Source: Thermoproteota archaeon
GTDB lineage: Archaea; Thermoproteota; Nitrososphaeria_A; Caldarchaeales; Calditenuaceae
Assembly (NCBI GenBank): GCA_030550235.1
Contig: JAUQPU010000001.1
Coordinates: 97,458 to 161,457, forward strand
Length of the DNA: 64,000 bases
Direction: 5' to 3'
The position numbers and the translations under genes are program-made. Of the stretch, positions 27,221 to 37,271 are shown piece by piece. The notes under the pieces are model-generated. The model did no database searches, had not been told where the DNA came from, and was given only the letters and a program-made list of their open reading frames with translations. Every line of letters begins with the position of its first letter. The stretch's first letter is position 1.

Positions 27221-27646
27221 ATGGATTGGTGGCGCCGGATCTTGAACCCCATCCTCACGCTTCTATGTAAGAATCGGAGGTATCTGAGGGAGGAGCATGT
27301 GGCTAAGATTCTCGCAGCGATAAATGCTATTGGTGGCTCGCCGTTCAAGCTCGGCGACCTAGATCCCTTCATACCTGCGGAGTTAAAGTCTAACAGCAAA
27401 GCCAGGCGGAGTATCTCCTCCCTCCTAGAGGAGCTTGCAAAGATCGGTTACCTCGCAAAGCCGAGTGAGAGGAAGTATCAGAAACGGTTTAACTCCCTAA
27501 GCCACATGCTGTCAGGCAGCCTCTTTGAGCTATCAGAGCTGGAGAGGAGGCCCCTAACACAGCAAAGACCCGAGAAAATAATACGTCTAAACACCAAAAA
27601 CCAAAAGCCATTGAAGACGCTCTCAAGAGAGGCGAAGAACTCTTAA
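27221..27646 (+). CDS. Uncharacterised basic protein, probable helix-turn-helix fold
   Basis: 141 aa: EEHVAKILAAINAIGGSPFKLGDLDPFIPAELKSNSKARRSISSLLEELAKIGYLAKPSERKYQKRF; winged-helix-like layout. Confidence 0.45.
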   Translation: MDWWRRILNPILTLLCKNRRYLREEHVAKILAAINAIGGSPFKLGDLDPFIPAELKSNSKARRSISSLLEELAKIGYLAKPSERKYQKRFNSLSHMLSGSLFELSELERRPLTQQRPEKIIRLNTKNQKPLKTLSREAKNS

Positions 27647-27679
27647 GCAACCATCCACCCCTATAGACCAAGCTGGGGA

Positions 27680-28147
27680 ATGAGGATTAGGTTGACTCTA
27701 GGCCTAACAGACAGGCCTGGGACGCTTCTTAAGGCTCTGGAGAAAATAGCGATGAATGGCGGAAACATTATCTCGATTATCCACAGTCGAGAGGCACTTA
27801 CTGGAGGTTATGTCCCCGTGAGCCTCTCGGTTGAATTCCCCTCCCATGAAAATTTTGAACGGGCCAAGATGGGGATCGAGGAGTCCGGCATACCAGTCCT
27901 CAGCGCCGAGTCGCTTGAGAGGAGGATAGAGACAGTCCTCATTATTGGGGACTTGAGTGTTGACAGGCTTGAGAGGCTCTTCGAGGGGAGGGGTGAGATA
28001 ATTAGCCTAGTATTTGGCGGGGGTAAGGGGTCGCCTTATGTGAGGGTAATGTTTAGCGTATCCTCCGAGGACAGGGAGACACTCCTCTCTAGCCTCGAGG
28101 AGCTGGCTGAGAGAAACAACTGCCTTCTGGTGTGTGAGGAGGCTTGA
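27680..28147 (+). CDS. ACT-domain protein, stand-alone regulatory domain
   Basis: MRIRLTLGLTDRPGTLLKALEKIAMNGGNIISIIHSRE; overlaps hom by 4 nt. Confidence 0.82.
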   Translation: MRIRLTLGLTDRPGTLLKALEKIAMNGGNIISIIHSREALTGGYVPVSLSVEFPSHENFERAKMGIEESGIPVLSAESLERRIETVLIIGDLSVDRLERLFEGRGEIISLVFGGGKGSPYVRVMFSVSSEDRETLLSSLEELAERNNCLLVCEEA

Positions 28148-29130
28148 TACGCTGCGGAATAATCGGGTATGGTTTTCTAGGCAGAAGGCTTGCAAAGCAC
28201 TTGACCGGGTATAGGGAACGTGGATTAAAGCTAACACTACTGGCTAACTCTAAGGGCTACCTTCATGTTGAGGATGGCCTTGACATCGAGGGACTGATGG
28301 AGGAAATATCCACGCATCCAGGCTTTAGGGCGTCGCACCCGATGGAGGCTATTGAAAATGGGCTTGCCGACCTGCTTATAGTTCTCACACCTACGAATGT
28401 GTACAACGGTGAGCCGGGGCTGACATATATTCGCGAGGCATTGGGGAGGGGAATAGATGTCGTGACAGCGGATAAGGGCCCCCTCGTAATAGCCTTCAGG
28501 GAGTTAACATCCCTGGCCAGATCAATGGGTGCTTCGCTCTGTTATGAGGCAACCGTCGGAGGCGGAATACCTGTTTTCTCACTTGCACGGCATTCTTTGA
28601 GAGGTGACAGGATACTATCAATCAGGGGCATACTCAACGGCACAACAAACTATATACTGACAAGGATGCATTTTGAGGGTCTAACCCTCGACCTAGCCCT
28701 TCAGGAGGCTCAGATGATGGGCCTTGCAGAGAGGGACCCAGGCCTCGACCTGGGTGGAATCGACTCGGCCTGCAAAGTCGTTATCCTAGCAAACGCCCTA
28801 CTCGGCTTAGATAAGAAACTGGAGGATGTGAAGGTTAAGGGCATAACACAGGTCACCCCAGATGCAATCTTGGCTGCGAAGGAGTTGGGCATGACTATAA
28901 AGCTCGTGGGGAGTGTCGGGGATGGTAAGCTGAGCGTGGCCCCTAGACTAGTCAGGCTTAACCACCCCCTCTGCGTCCATGGGACCCTTAATGCGATACA
29001 GTTCAAGATGGAGGTTATGGGCGACCTCACCCTGATTGGTCGAGGTGCGGGAGAGTCTACAGTCTCGGCCCTGCTCTCAGACATTGAATGGATAATAAGC
29101 CAGAGGACCTCCCCTAGGGAAGGCCATTAA
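28144..29130 (+). CDS. hom: Homoserine dehydrogenase
   Basis: IIGYGFLGRRLAKHL; VVTADKGPL; YEATVGGGIPVFSL; ILNGTTNYILTRM; EAQMMGLAERDPGLDLGGIDSACKVVILAN. Confidence 0.94.
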   Translation: MIRCGIIGYGFLGRRLAKHLTGYRERGLKLTLLANSKGYLHVEDGLDIEGLMEEISTHPGFRASHPMEAIENGLADLLIVLTPTNVYNGEPGLTYIREALGRGIDVVTADKGPLVIAFRELTSLARSMGASLCYEATVGGGIPVFSLARHSLRGDRILSIRGILNGTTNYILTRMHFEGLTLDLALQEAQMMGLAERDPGLDLGGIDSACKVVILANALLGLDKKLEDVKVKGITQVTPDAILAAKELGMTIKLVGSVGDGKLSVAPRLVRLNHPLCVHGTLNAIQFKMEVMGDLTLIGRGAGESTVSALLSDIEWIISQRTSPREGH

Positions 29131-29902
29131 ACGCTCCCAGACCATTAGCCCATATCATTAAGGTTAGACCAGATAAAACTACAATCGAGGCGAGAACATC
29201 CTTCCTAGACGCCTGCAACTCCCTATAGGTTGTCCTTCTCTCAGATGCGCCGAAACACTTAACCTCAAGCGCCTCAGCCATCTCATACGCCCTACGTAGA
29301 GAATTGATCAACAGGGGGACGAATACCCCGACAAGCGCCTTAATCCTCTTAACAGGGCTTCCCTTCTCGAATTCAACACCGCGGGACCTCTGGGCATCTA
29401 TTATATCCTGAGCCTCATCAGCTATCACGGGGGCTAGCCTGACAGCTGCAACAAACGTGAACGTATAGACGTAGGGTATCCTTAGCTTCGAGAGAAGCTG
29501 TCCAAACTCGTCGGGAGAGGTTGTGAGGAAGAAGATATTAAACGAGGTTAGGAATGCGAGAAATCTAATAGACGAGGCCAGGGCCCAGTAGAGGACCTCA
29601 CCTGCCTGTGCAGTAGGCTCAAGTAAGCCAAGCAGACTCAGAAGAAAAACCAAACCAACTATTGGTAATGCTCCCCGTATCGTTGTGAGCAGGTATCTGG
29701 AGGACTTTGCGACCTTCAACAGAATGAGCTGGGATAGAATTATCGAGCTGGAGACTGTTAACATCCCACCCCAATACCTCCCGAACAGCAGCGCTGTTAC
29801 TAGGAAAGACATAGCTGCCAAGAGCTTGACGCGTGGGTCGAGTCTATGAATAGGTGTATCCAGGCTCCTATACTTGAGGGCTTGGAGGAGTGATAGGCTC
29901 AA
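29114..29902 (-). CDS. ECF transporter T component (EcfT/CbiQ family)
   Basis: IHRLDPRVKLLAAMSFLVTALLF; DAQRSRGVEFEKGSPVKRIKALVGVFVPLLINSLRRAYEMAEALEVKCFGASERRT. Confidence 0.88.
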   Translation of the reverse strand: MSLSLLQALKYRSLDTPIHRLDPRVKLLAAMSFLVTALLFGRYWGGMLTVSSSIILSQLILLKVAKSSRYLLTTIRGALPIVGLVFLLSLLGLLEPTAQAGEVLYWALASSIRFLAFLTSFNIFFLTTSPDEFGQLLSKLRIPYVYTFTFVAAVRLAPVIADEAQDIIDAQRSRGVEFEKGSPVKRIKALVGVFVPLLINSLRRAYEMAEALEVKCFGASERRTTYRELQASRKDVLASIVVLSGLTLMIWANGLGAFNGLP

Positions 29903-30834
29903 CCCCCCTCACCCCTAAAATGAGAGCCTGTCTTGGAGAAGATTTCTGAGAGGCATCTGACAGCTTCGTCGAGTTTAAGGCATTTGTGATTCAAGTCTCC
30001 GAGGCCCTTTCTCTTCAGCTCTTGAATTAGGGTGGGAATCTGTGGGGTGAGAAGCGAGGCCTCCTCTAGGAGCCTCGGGTCTGTTAAAATATCTACGGCT
30101 GGGCCATCAGCTATTACTTTTCCTCTCAGCAGAAGAACCACGCGGGTAGCTACCTCGGAGACAAACTCAACATCATGGCTTGAGAGAACTATGCCTCTCT
30201 CACTATCTCTTAGATTAAGTAGGAGGTCAATCAATCTCCGCTTTCCCCAGCCATCAAGGCCCGTTGTAGGCTCGTCGATGGCTATGTAGCTGGGCATCCA
30301 GGCTACCACTATCGAGATTGCAAGCCTCTTCTTCTCACCTCCACTAAGTGTGAATGGTGAAGAATTCCTATATTGCAAGAGGTCGAAGGTCTTTAGAACC
30401 TCTTCCGCCCTCTCTTCCGCCTCTTCTCTGCTGAAGCCGAACTGCATCAGAGCATAGCTAACCTCCTCAAACACGGTCGTGCAGAAAAACATGTTGTCCG
30501 GGTTCTGGAAGACGAGACCGACTTTCCGTGAGAGGGATGCAACCGTCGTGGTTCTCGTGTCAACGCCGTCAACCTCAACTCTGCCTGAGGTCGGCTTGAA
30601 TAGGCCGTTAAGATGTTTTAGGAGGGTTGTCTTTCCAGCACCGTTCTCGCCCATCAGAGCCACAATCTCTCCACGGTTTATGACGAGATTCACGTTCTGC
30701 AGGGCAACCGTGCCAGATGGATACCTATACCAGACCGAATCTAGAAGAATCAACTTCCTATCCCCCAGAGATTGGCTATGAACTCCTCCTTTGTTAGAGG
30801 GATGCTTCGGCGGCCAGAGAGTCCAAGAGCCCAT
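29899..30834 (-). CDS. ECF transporter ATPase component
   Basis: GENGAGKTTLLKHLNGL, VGLVFQNPDNMFF, LSGGEKKRLAISIV. Confidence 0.92.
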   Translation of the reverse strand: MGSWTLWPPKHPSNKGGVHSQSLGDRKLILLDSVWYRYPSGTVALQNVNLVINRGEIVALMGENGAGKTTLLKHLNGLFKPTSGRVEVDGVDTRTTTVASLSRKVGLVFQNPDNMFFCTTVFEEVSYALMQFGFSREEAEERAEEVLKTFDLLQYRNSSPFTLSGGEKKRLAISIVVAWMPSYIAIDEPTTGLDGWGKRRLIDLLLNLRDSERGIVLSSHDVEFVSEVATRVVLLLRGKVIADGPAVDILTDPRLLEEASLLTPQIPTLIQELKRKGLGDLNHKCLKLDEAVRCLSEIFSKTGSHFRGEGG

Positions 30835-31592
30835 GCAAGTCTCGATATCTTTGGAAGCTCAATCATATAGTAATCATCCTCTAAGAGCTGTCGCAGGACC
30901 TCTCGGGGCTCGTCATCAGCAATAATCTGTCCAGACTCCATGACTATGAGTCGTGTCGCTTCTCTGACGACTAGGTCAAGCCTATGCTCCGAAATCAGCA
31001 CAGTTATGTTCTCCTTCCTCCTTATCTCTGCGAGCTCTTCAAGAAGCTTTTTAGCCGTGGCTCCATCCAGTGAGGATGTCGGCTCGTCCAGAATCAGTAT
31101 CTCCGGCTCTAAGGCTAGTATTGATGCGATGGCCACCCTTTGTTTCTGGCCGCCCGAAAGCTCGAAGGGTGAGCGGTGCCTGAGGTCTTCGATGCCCATT
31201 ATCCTGAAGGCTTTCGAGACTCTTCTCTCAATCTCAGCCCTCTCCAGACCGATGTTCTCCAGCGCGAATGCGACATCGTTCTCAACTGTGAGGGCGAAGA
31301 GTTGGTTGTCTGGGTTCTGGAAGACCATTCCCACCTTCTGAGCCATCTTGCTTATGGGAGTCGTGGATGGGTCGAGCCCTCTCACTATAACCCGGCCGGA
31401 GTATTCGCCGTGATACATCTGGGGTATAAGGCCGATAAGGCATTTGAATAACGTGGACTTTCCGCAGCCAGTCGCTCCAGCGAAAACCGCAAACTCCCCC
31501 TCTCCGATCTTGAGAGAAATATTTCTTAGTGCCCACCGCCCGGAGCCGGCATACCTAAATGAGAGATCCTCGATTTCTATAGTCATATTCAA
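30750..31592 (-). CDS. ECF transporter ATPase component
   Basis: GATGCGKSTLFKCLIGLIP, VGMVFQNPDNQLFALTVENDVAFALEN, LSGGQKQRVAIASILALEPEILILDEPTSSLD. Confidence 0.92.
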   Translation of the reverse strand: MNMTIEIEDLSFRYAGSGRWALRNISLKIGEGEFAVFAGATGCGKSTLFKCLIGLIPQMYHGEYSGRVIVRGLDPSTTPISKMAQKVGMVFQNPDNQLFALTVENDVAFALENIGLERAEIERRVSKAFRIMGIEDLRHRSPFELSGGQKQRVAIASILALEPEILILDEPTSSLDGATAKKLLEELAEIRRKENITVLISEHRLDLVVREATRLIVMESGQIIADDEPREVLRQLLEDDYYMIELPKISRLAWALGLSGRRSIPLTKEEFIANLWGIGS

Positions 31593-32587
31593 TCAGCGAC
31601 CCTCACAGCTGATTCTCCAAGTAGGTAGGATATGTGGTTCACACACATCTCGAGGATACTGTCTAGGTTTCCCTTGACCTTCAGCTTGGCGGCAGCCGCG
31701 TGTCCTCCCCCTGTCCCTGAGAGAGACTTTGCGATAGGTTCTGCGACATCCCTCGCCAGGTTAAGATTCAGCTGGTCAAACATCTCAGGAACCTCCCTCA
31801 GAGTTATCTCAGCCTCTCCGTCAACCTCGTCGCCAACAAGAGCTATATGAGCTCCCACAACCAGCAGGGAGCGCGCGGCCGAAGGCTTGAAGGCGCTTAC
31901 ACGGGTCACACCCACCACAATATCGCCACACCTGTAGAACTCTGCCCTCTTAACAGCTTTAATCCTAGCAACTCTCTCACTATAATCTATTGGAGACTCT
32001 ATTCTCTGCATGATTATTCGAGGATTCGCGCCAAGCTCTCCGAGGATGCCAACTTTCCTAAGGGTCTCAGGGTCCGCAACAGTCAACCTAACCGTGTCGA
32101 AGTACATGCCAGTAAAGAGGGCTGAGGCCTCTGTCTCGCTCAGCTTGTAGCCCGCCATCTCCGCAAGCTCCATAACGATCTCGCTTGTGGATTGATATTG
32201 CGTGGAGCCATAGACCACTCCCTTGAATTGCTCGCCACCTTTCTCATGATGGTCTATAACGATCAGCCCCTCTCCAATCTCTTCATAGAAGGGTGAAAGC
32301 TGGGAGGGTGAGCCTACATCAATGGCTATGTAGGCCTCGGCCTCTGGAAGGTCTTTCCTTAACTCAACCCCCAGCACCGCCGCCATTTTCTCTGTGTAGT
32401 CGCTTATGTGATTCGGCACTGCGATTCCGCAGATATCGACAGAGTGTGTGGATAGCATCCTCGATAGGACATAAGCACTTGCGAGGGAGTCCGGGTCACC
32501 TCCCACGTGAAGTAGTATCGCGACCCTCTTATCCCCAAGCTTCTCCAGCTCCTCCAGTAGCTCAGCTATAATCCTCCTATCCCTCAT
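31589..32587 (-). CDS. DHH/DHHA1 family phosphoesterase (NrnA/RecJ-like)
   Basis: LLHVGGDPDSLASAYVLSRML; IAIDVGSPSQL; VIDHHEKGGEQ; GTGGGHAAAAKLKV. Confidence 0.87.
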   Translation of the reverse strand: MRDRRIIAELLEELEKLGDKRVAILLHVGGDPDSLASAYVLSRMLSTHSVDICGIAVPNHISDYTEKMAAVLGVELRKDLPEAEAYIAIDVGSPSQLSPFYEEIGEGLIVIDHHEKGGEQFKGVVYGSTQYQSTSEIVMELAEMAGYKLSETEASALFTGMYFDTVRLTVADPETLRKVGILGELGANPRIIMQRIESPIDYSERVARIKAVKRAEFYRCGDIVVGVTRVSAFKPSAARSLLVVGAHIALVGDEVDGEAEITLREVPEMFDQLNLNLARDVAEPIAKSLSGTGGGHAAAAKLKVKGNLDSILEMCVNHISYLLGESAVRVAD

Positions 32588-32661
32588 AGTCTAAATATCT
32601 AGGTCTTGTGCGTCCAGATAACCTTACCACACTAAGCGCAATTTGTTGTTAAGAGTATCGT

Positions 32662-33018
32662 CTACTCCTGCCTCTGGCCGAGCAGAGACTGTAGCTCCTT
32701 CTGAAGAGCCTCTATCTGGGACCTGGTCCTAGCCTCCTGCTTCTCCACAACCTTCAGCCTAGTATCGTTTAGGTCTCTCTTCTCCGAGAGCTCGCTCAGT
32801 ATCTTCTCCCTCGTAGTCTGAACAAGTATGGGCCCTACAGCCTTATATACAGCCACGTTATCCGCGCTCTTCCCCAGCTCCTCTAACGCCTGGTTAATCT
32901 CCTCAAGCTCGGCCTGCAGCCTCTGCTTCTCTGCAAGTATGACACTGAGTGTCTGCTGGAGTTGCTGTAGCCTAGCCACCTGCTGCTGTATGTTCGGAGG
33001 AATCTGATTGCTCGACAA
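32662..33018 (-). CDS. pfdB: Prefoldin subunit beta
   Basis: IPPNIQQQVARLQQLQQTLSVILAEKQRLQAELEEINQALEEL...VYKAVGPILVQTTREKILSEL. Confidence 0.92.
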   Translation of the reverse strand: MSSNQIPPNIQQQVARLQQLQQTLSVILAEKQRLQAELEEINQALEELGKSADNVAVYKAVGPILVQTTREKILSELSEKRDLNDTRLKVVEKQEARTRSQIEALQKELQSLLGQRQE

Positions 33019-33090
33019 GCTTGTACCCCCTGAATGGAGCGAATCAGGCAGATTAAAAGTTATCCCTCTAAGCGCTCATGCCTAGAGTGA

Positions 33091-33324
33091 CTACTTAGAT
33101 ACTAGCCTAGGCGACCAGGCGCCCGCGGCAAATTTAAACCCGCATTTTTTACACTCCCAGATGCCGACTGAAACCCTCCTCACAGCCTTCCTCCCACATC
33201 TCTCACAAACGTGTATAGCCCTCTGCTCCAGCTCTATCTCCTCAACCCTCTTTCTGAGCCTAGCTCCATATCGGGCGCCAAACCTTTTCGTAACACCTAC
33301 TCCAGCTCTCATTCCTTCAAACAA
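33091..33324 (-). CDS. rpl37ae: 50S ribosomal protein L37ae (eL43)
   Basis: TKRFGARYGARLRKRVEEIELEQRAIHVCERCGRKAVRRVSVGIWECKKCGFKFAAGAW. Confidence 0.94.
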   Translation of the reverse strand: MFEGMRAGVGVTKRFGARYGARLRKRVEEIELEQRAIHVCERCGRKAVRRVSVGIWECKKCGFKFAAGAWSPRLVSK

Positions 33325-33375
33325 ACATCCAGTGGCCAGTTATATATCCATCGGGGAGGCTATGACTATTTCCGA

Positions 33376-34212
33376 CTATGGGGTTCCACCAACTCTCCCC
33401 ACAGCCTCCATCAGCCTAGTGCGGAGCTCCCCAGCTTTTTCCTTGGACACGTTTATGATCTCATCCATTACGCCGAACTGTATCAGGCCTTGGAGGTTCT
33501 TCTGTATTGCCGCCATCTCATCGTCGTCCGACCAGCCCAGAACGATGGAGGTGTCGATCGCGGATTCTTCGAGAGATGTAGGGTCAACCAGTATCTTGTC
33601 ACCCAGCAGGCCTATAGTGACTGAGACTGGGAACCTCCTGATGGGCAGGCTGGATCGGATTTCAGGATTCATAATAACCTCGCCATCCTTCACCTCGTAG
33701 AGTGGTATCTTGGAAGTAGCCAGCGCAGCGACAGAAGCAAGCACTGAGGGATCAAAATAATTACCATCATAGTCGAGCACATAAACATCGATATACACGA
33801 CTAGTACGCTCCTACCAGGTATGTAGACAAGCTTATCGAGCTCAAGCATCTTAGACTCCCTAATGCACCTGTCAACAACCCTCGCAAGCTCTATCGCCTT
33901 CTCGTCAGGTGGTCCAGGCTCGAAGAAGCTTGAGGCAAGAGGCAGAAGCTCGGCGTTCACAACTATATTCCCCTGGTCAGGCGTGTCGGGATAGGGCTGG
34001 CCGAGAGCTGTCTTCACACCGGCAATAATCTTCGTTCCACCAAGATTAACCATCGCGGAGCCGTCTGTCTTCTCTATAATCGAGGTCTTTATTTCGAGGG
34101 GCCTGTATTGGTATGGGCCTCGGCCGTCAAGTCGCTCACCCCTGAGTATCAGCTCGTAGAGCTTGTCATGCATGATCTTTGTCGGGTAGGGCTTTGCACC
34201 GATCCTATACAA
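33376..34212 (-). CDS. rrp42: Exosome complex protein Rrp42
   Basis: RLDGRGPYQYRPLEIKTSIIEKTDGSAMVNLGGTKIIAGVKTALGQPYPDTPDQGNIVVNAELLPLAS. Confidence 0.95.
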   Translation of the reverse strand: MYRIGAKPYPTKIMHDKLYELILRGERLDGRGPYQYRPLEIKTSIIEKTDGSAMVNLGGTKIIAGVKTALGQPYPDTPDQGNIVVNAELLPLASSFFEPGPPDEKAIELARVVDRCIRESKMLELDKLVYIPGRSVLVVYIDVYVLDYDGNYFDPSVLASVAALATSKIPLYEVKDGEVIMNPEIRSSLPIRRFPVSVTIGLLGDKILVDPTSLEESAIDTSIVLGWSDDDEMAAIQKNLQGLIQFGVMDEIINVSKEKAGELRTRLMEAVGRVGGTP

Positions 34213-34218
34213 CGATTC

Positions 34219-34968
34219 TCACTCCTCCCCCAGAGGTGTAGCGGATTCAAACTTCTTCGAGAGAGCCTTCTTCTGAAGCTCGTAAAGCACCTCTATCCCC
34301 TTTTTAGCTAGGTTTAAAGCCTCCCTAAACTCGGCGCTTGTCAACCTGCCGTTCAGCTGTAGGAGGACGATCGACCCAAGCCTCGGGGTCATCGCGACTG
34401 GCATGTCAGCCTCGCCCTTCTTATCTTCCTCTTCGCTCGGGTCTAGGACGATCTTCCCCTCAACCTTGCCTACAGCTATCCCTGCGCATAGGTCGAGCAT
34501 AGGTATCCCGGCGTCGGCTAAGGCCAGTGAAGCGGCTGTGAGCCCTGCTGTCCTAGTCCCTGCATCAGCCTGTATCACTTCTATGAAGATGTCGATGGCT
34601 GAGCGTGGAAACTCCTCTAGAATCACTACGCTCTCCAATGCCTCGCGTATAACCTTGCTTAGCTCTATCTCCCTCCTTGTCATACCCGGCGCCTTCCTCC
34701 CCTCAACACTGAAGGAGGCCATGTGGTATCTACAGTTTAGTATTGCCTTATGTGGCTGTGCCAGATGTCTTGGATGCGCCTCCTTAGGCCCATATACAGC
34801 TGCGTATATCTTTGTCTTACCCATCTCGATGTAGGCTGAGCCATCGCTCCTATCCAGTACACCAGCCTCTATGCGAACAGGCCTCATCTCGTCTAGCGCC
34901 CTACCGTCTATCCTCCTACCGTCCTCTGTAATCAGTCTCTGTTCAGTCTTCTCCAACGATCTCACCAC
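34219..34968 (-). CDS. rrp41: Exosome complex exonuclease Rrp41
   Basis: [78 protein letters not shown]. Confidence 0.95.
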   Translation of the reverse strand: MVRSLEKTEQRLITEDGRRIDGRALDEMRPVRIEAGVLDRSDGSAYIEMGKTKIYAAVYGPKEAHPRHLAQPHKAILNCRYHMASFSVEGRKAPGMTRREIELSKVIREALESVVILEEFPRSAIDIFIEVIQADAGTRTAGLTAASLALADAGIPMLDLCAGIAVGKVEGKIVLDPSEEEDKKGEADMPVAMTPRLGSIVLLQLNGRLTSAEFREALNLAKKGIEVLYELQKKALSKKFESATPLGEE

Positions 34969-35617
34969 CTATGATCTTTTTTCTGAGATGATGCGTCACC
35001 CGCTCAGTAAGTCCGGGAAGGTGGCTCTCACTTTCAATCATTTTGATTGCTGATGCGACTGCGAACTCCCTTTCTGGGCTTTCCCCCACAACCGCGATTA
35101 GGCCATTCCTCCCCACATATATTTTACAACCTGACTCGCTGTTCAGAATCTGGAGCATGCTCCCCTTTTTCCCAATTATGCGCGGAACCTTGACAGGGCT
35201 TACACGTATAAGGAGGCCACGGTCGATCTTCACCAACTCCCGCCCACCCTCAAGAAAAACACCCCTAATCCCCGAGTGTTTTACATGTGTATAGACAACA
35301 TCACCAATCTGGAGACGCATCCGCGACCTCCTACCAGGATTATGGAGGAACCCCACTAGGTGCCAGCCCAAGTCAACCTCATAATTGCTTGGCTTAGAGT
35401 CTATTATGATTCCGACTACCGGGTCTGACTCGCTCGGCTTATAGGGCGACTTTGCGGGTAGGATGTTAATCTTCGAGTCTCTCAATTGTATGATTCCTGC
35501 TACTGCGGCGTAGACTTTTCCACCGTATACGTAGGTGTATGCGCCTGCCAACCTATGGTCATTAGACAGGATTTGGCCTGGTGTAACAACCTCCCTATCA
35601 TGGACATAGCTTGACAT
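34943..35617 (-). CDS. rrp4: Exosome complex RNA-binding protein Rrp4
   Basis: S1/KH architecture: [63 protein letters not shown]. Confidence 0.94.
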   Translation of the reverse strand: MSSYVHDREVVTPGQILSNDHRLAGAYTYVYGGKVYAAVAGIIQLRDSKINILPAKSPYKPSESDPVVGIIIDSKPSNYEVDLGWHLVGFLHNPGRRSRMRLQIGDVVYTHVKHSGIRGVFLEGGRELVKIDRGLLIRVSPVKVPRIIGKKGSMLQILNSESGCKIYVGRNGLIAVVGESPEREFAVASAIKMIESESHLPGLTERVTHHLRKKIIGGEIVGED

Positions 35618-36315
35618 TACTTCACCTCACCCCCAGGCTTCACTTCTCCCCTCCCCGCTGTATATCTATTCACCAACTCTATTAGCTCCGTAATCATCCC
35701 TGCAGGAGCCTCCAGCTCGCATCTCCACCAGCCATCCTGCCCCCACTCCTCCTTCAAAACCTTACCCAGCGTCCTCAAATGCCTATTCACGCTGGGCTGG
35801 GAGTCGCCTGGTACTCTGATCTGAAACACGGCTAGGCCGACCTTTATCGGTAGAACCATCCTCAATTTCTCCAAGATCTTCGGAACCTGTCTCTTAGCGT
35901 CGATGAACGGGTCGATGGATACTCCAGTCTCCTCCAAAGAAAGCTCAAGCCTCTGGGGTGGTATCGGCATGTTGGTTCTAGGGTCGATTGCATGTTTGCT
36001 CAGAAAGTCGATTATCTGGCGCTTTTTTTCCTCTATGAGCCTTCTTCTCTGCTCAGCCGTTATCTGCAACTCACCCTCCCTAACAATCTTCAAGGCAATC
36101 TCCTGGACATTGGTTGTTCCAAAGGACTTCATGAGCTCGTTTGCGTTAGCTCTGATACCCTTCTTCGAGTCCCTGTAAACCTCCTCGTAAACAAGGAACT
36201 TGGAGACTGGAATATTCTCCCCCATCTTAGCCCTAAGGGCGGCGTCAGGGTCGACTAATATCTCAAAAGTATTCCCACTTTTGGAGACCCTGGCCACCGT
36301 AAATCTCTTACTCAA
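35617..36315 (-). CDS. Ribosome maturation protein SBDS (Sdo1)
   Basis: EILVDPDAALRAKMGENIPVSKFLVYEEVYRDSKKGIRANANELMKSFGTTNVQEIALKIVREGELQITAEQRRRL. Confidence 0.94.
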   Translation of the reverse strand: MSKRFTVARVSKSGNTFEILVDPDAALRAKMGENIPVSKFLVYEEVYRDSKKGIRANANELMKSFGTTNVQEIALKIVREGELQITAEQRRRLIEEKKRQIIDFLSKHAIDPRTNMPIPPQRLELSLEETGVSIDPFIDAKRQVPKILEKLRMVLPIKVGLAVFQIRVPGDSQPSVNRHLRTLGKVLKEEWGQDGWWRCELEAPAGMITELIELVNRYTAGRGEVKPGGEVK

Positions 36316-36366
36316 CTTTTTATCAGGTAAATTTATGTAGCTCGTTATTTATATTCTTGGCTATCT

Positions 36367-37095
36367 TCACTCCTTGAGAGCCTGCTCAACCAGCTTGTTT
36401 ATCTCTTCCTGGCTAATAGGGGTGTACAGCCTCGTGCTGGTCGGTATCACTACCAGCTTGGCCGACCACTTCTCATCAGTCTTTTCCATGCTCTTAACTA
36501 GCGCCTTAATGCATAGCCGCTTTGCCTCCTCCAGGGTCATCTCGGGGGTATAGAGGTTCTCAAGAATCTCTTTTACTTTTTCACTACCCCTGCCAATAGA
36601 CCATCCGCTATATTTCATCACGACTCCGCTGGGCTCAGTATAGAAGAGGCTAGGCCCATCACTCCCTACACCACCAATCAATAGGGCCACGCCGAAGGGT
36701 CTGACCCCTGCATGCTGGGTATAGAGCTGCATGGTGTCGCCGATGCGTTTAGATATAGCCTCAACGCTAGGCGGCTCATCGTATGTAAGCCTGTATATCT
36801 GGGCATAAACCCTCGCGCTATCCACGAGGATCCGCGCGTCAGATATTAGCCCGGAACTAGCTGCACCTATATGCTCGTCAATCTGGAAGAGCTTCTGCGA
36901 ATAGTTTGGGCTCTGGAGCTTGCTGTACGCTCTCTCCTCAACTGCGAGGACCACACCCTCGTTTACACATATTCCAACAGCTGTTGAGCCAGACTTGACA
37001 GTCTCGAGTGCATACTCGACCTGGTATAGACGGCCCTGAGGCGAGAAGACAGTAATCGCCCTATCATATGCCCCGGCCATTCCGAGAGCAGCCAC
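36367..37095 (-). CDS. psmA: Proteasome subunit alpha
   Basis: MAGAYDRAITVFSPQGRLYQVEYALETVKSGSTAVGICVNEGVVLAVEER. Confidence 0.96.
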   Translation of the reverse strand: MAALGMAGAYDRAITVFSPQGRLYQVEYALETVKSGSTAVGICVNEGVVLAVEERAYSKLQSPNYSQKLFQIDEHIGAASSGLISDARILVDSARVYAQIYRLTYDEPPSVEAISKRIGDTMQLYTQHAGVRPFGVALLIGGVGSDGPSLFYTEPSGVVMKYSGWSIGRGSEKVKEILENLYTPEMTLEEAKRLCIKALVKSMEKTDEKWSAKLVVIPTSTRLYTPISQEEINKLVEQALKE

Positions 37096-37219
37096 TCACA
37101 TCACCTACGCTTATAACAGCCATAGGCATCGTTTAAATCTATCTCACTGTACCGTTGCCCTGTATCGCTGTGGGTAAAGGCATCTAGCTGACGCGATCTC
37201 CAGCGGCCTGGCGTGTGAG

Positions 37220-37232
37220 GTTTATATAAGCT
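37220..37232 (+). promoter_or_regulatory. TATA-box-like element upstream of the moaA remnant
   Basis: gtttatataagct about 40-50 nt upstream of the first recognisable MoaA codons. Confidence 0.4.
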
Positions 37233-37271
37233 GCTCCATCTCTCCTAAGACAGCATCCATTGCATAGGCCA

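Noticed and set aside
33161-33700. 179 aa ORF antisense to L37ae and Rrp42
   Set aside because: Ser/Thr/Pro-rich shadow of two well-supported genes on the opposite strand.
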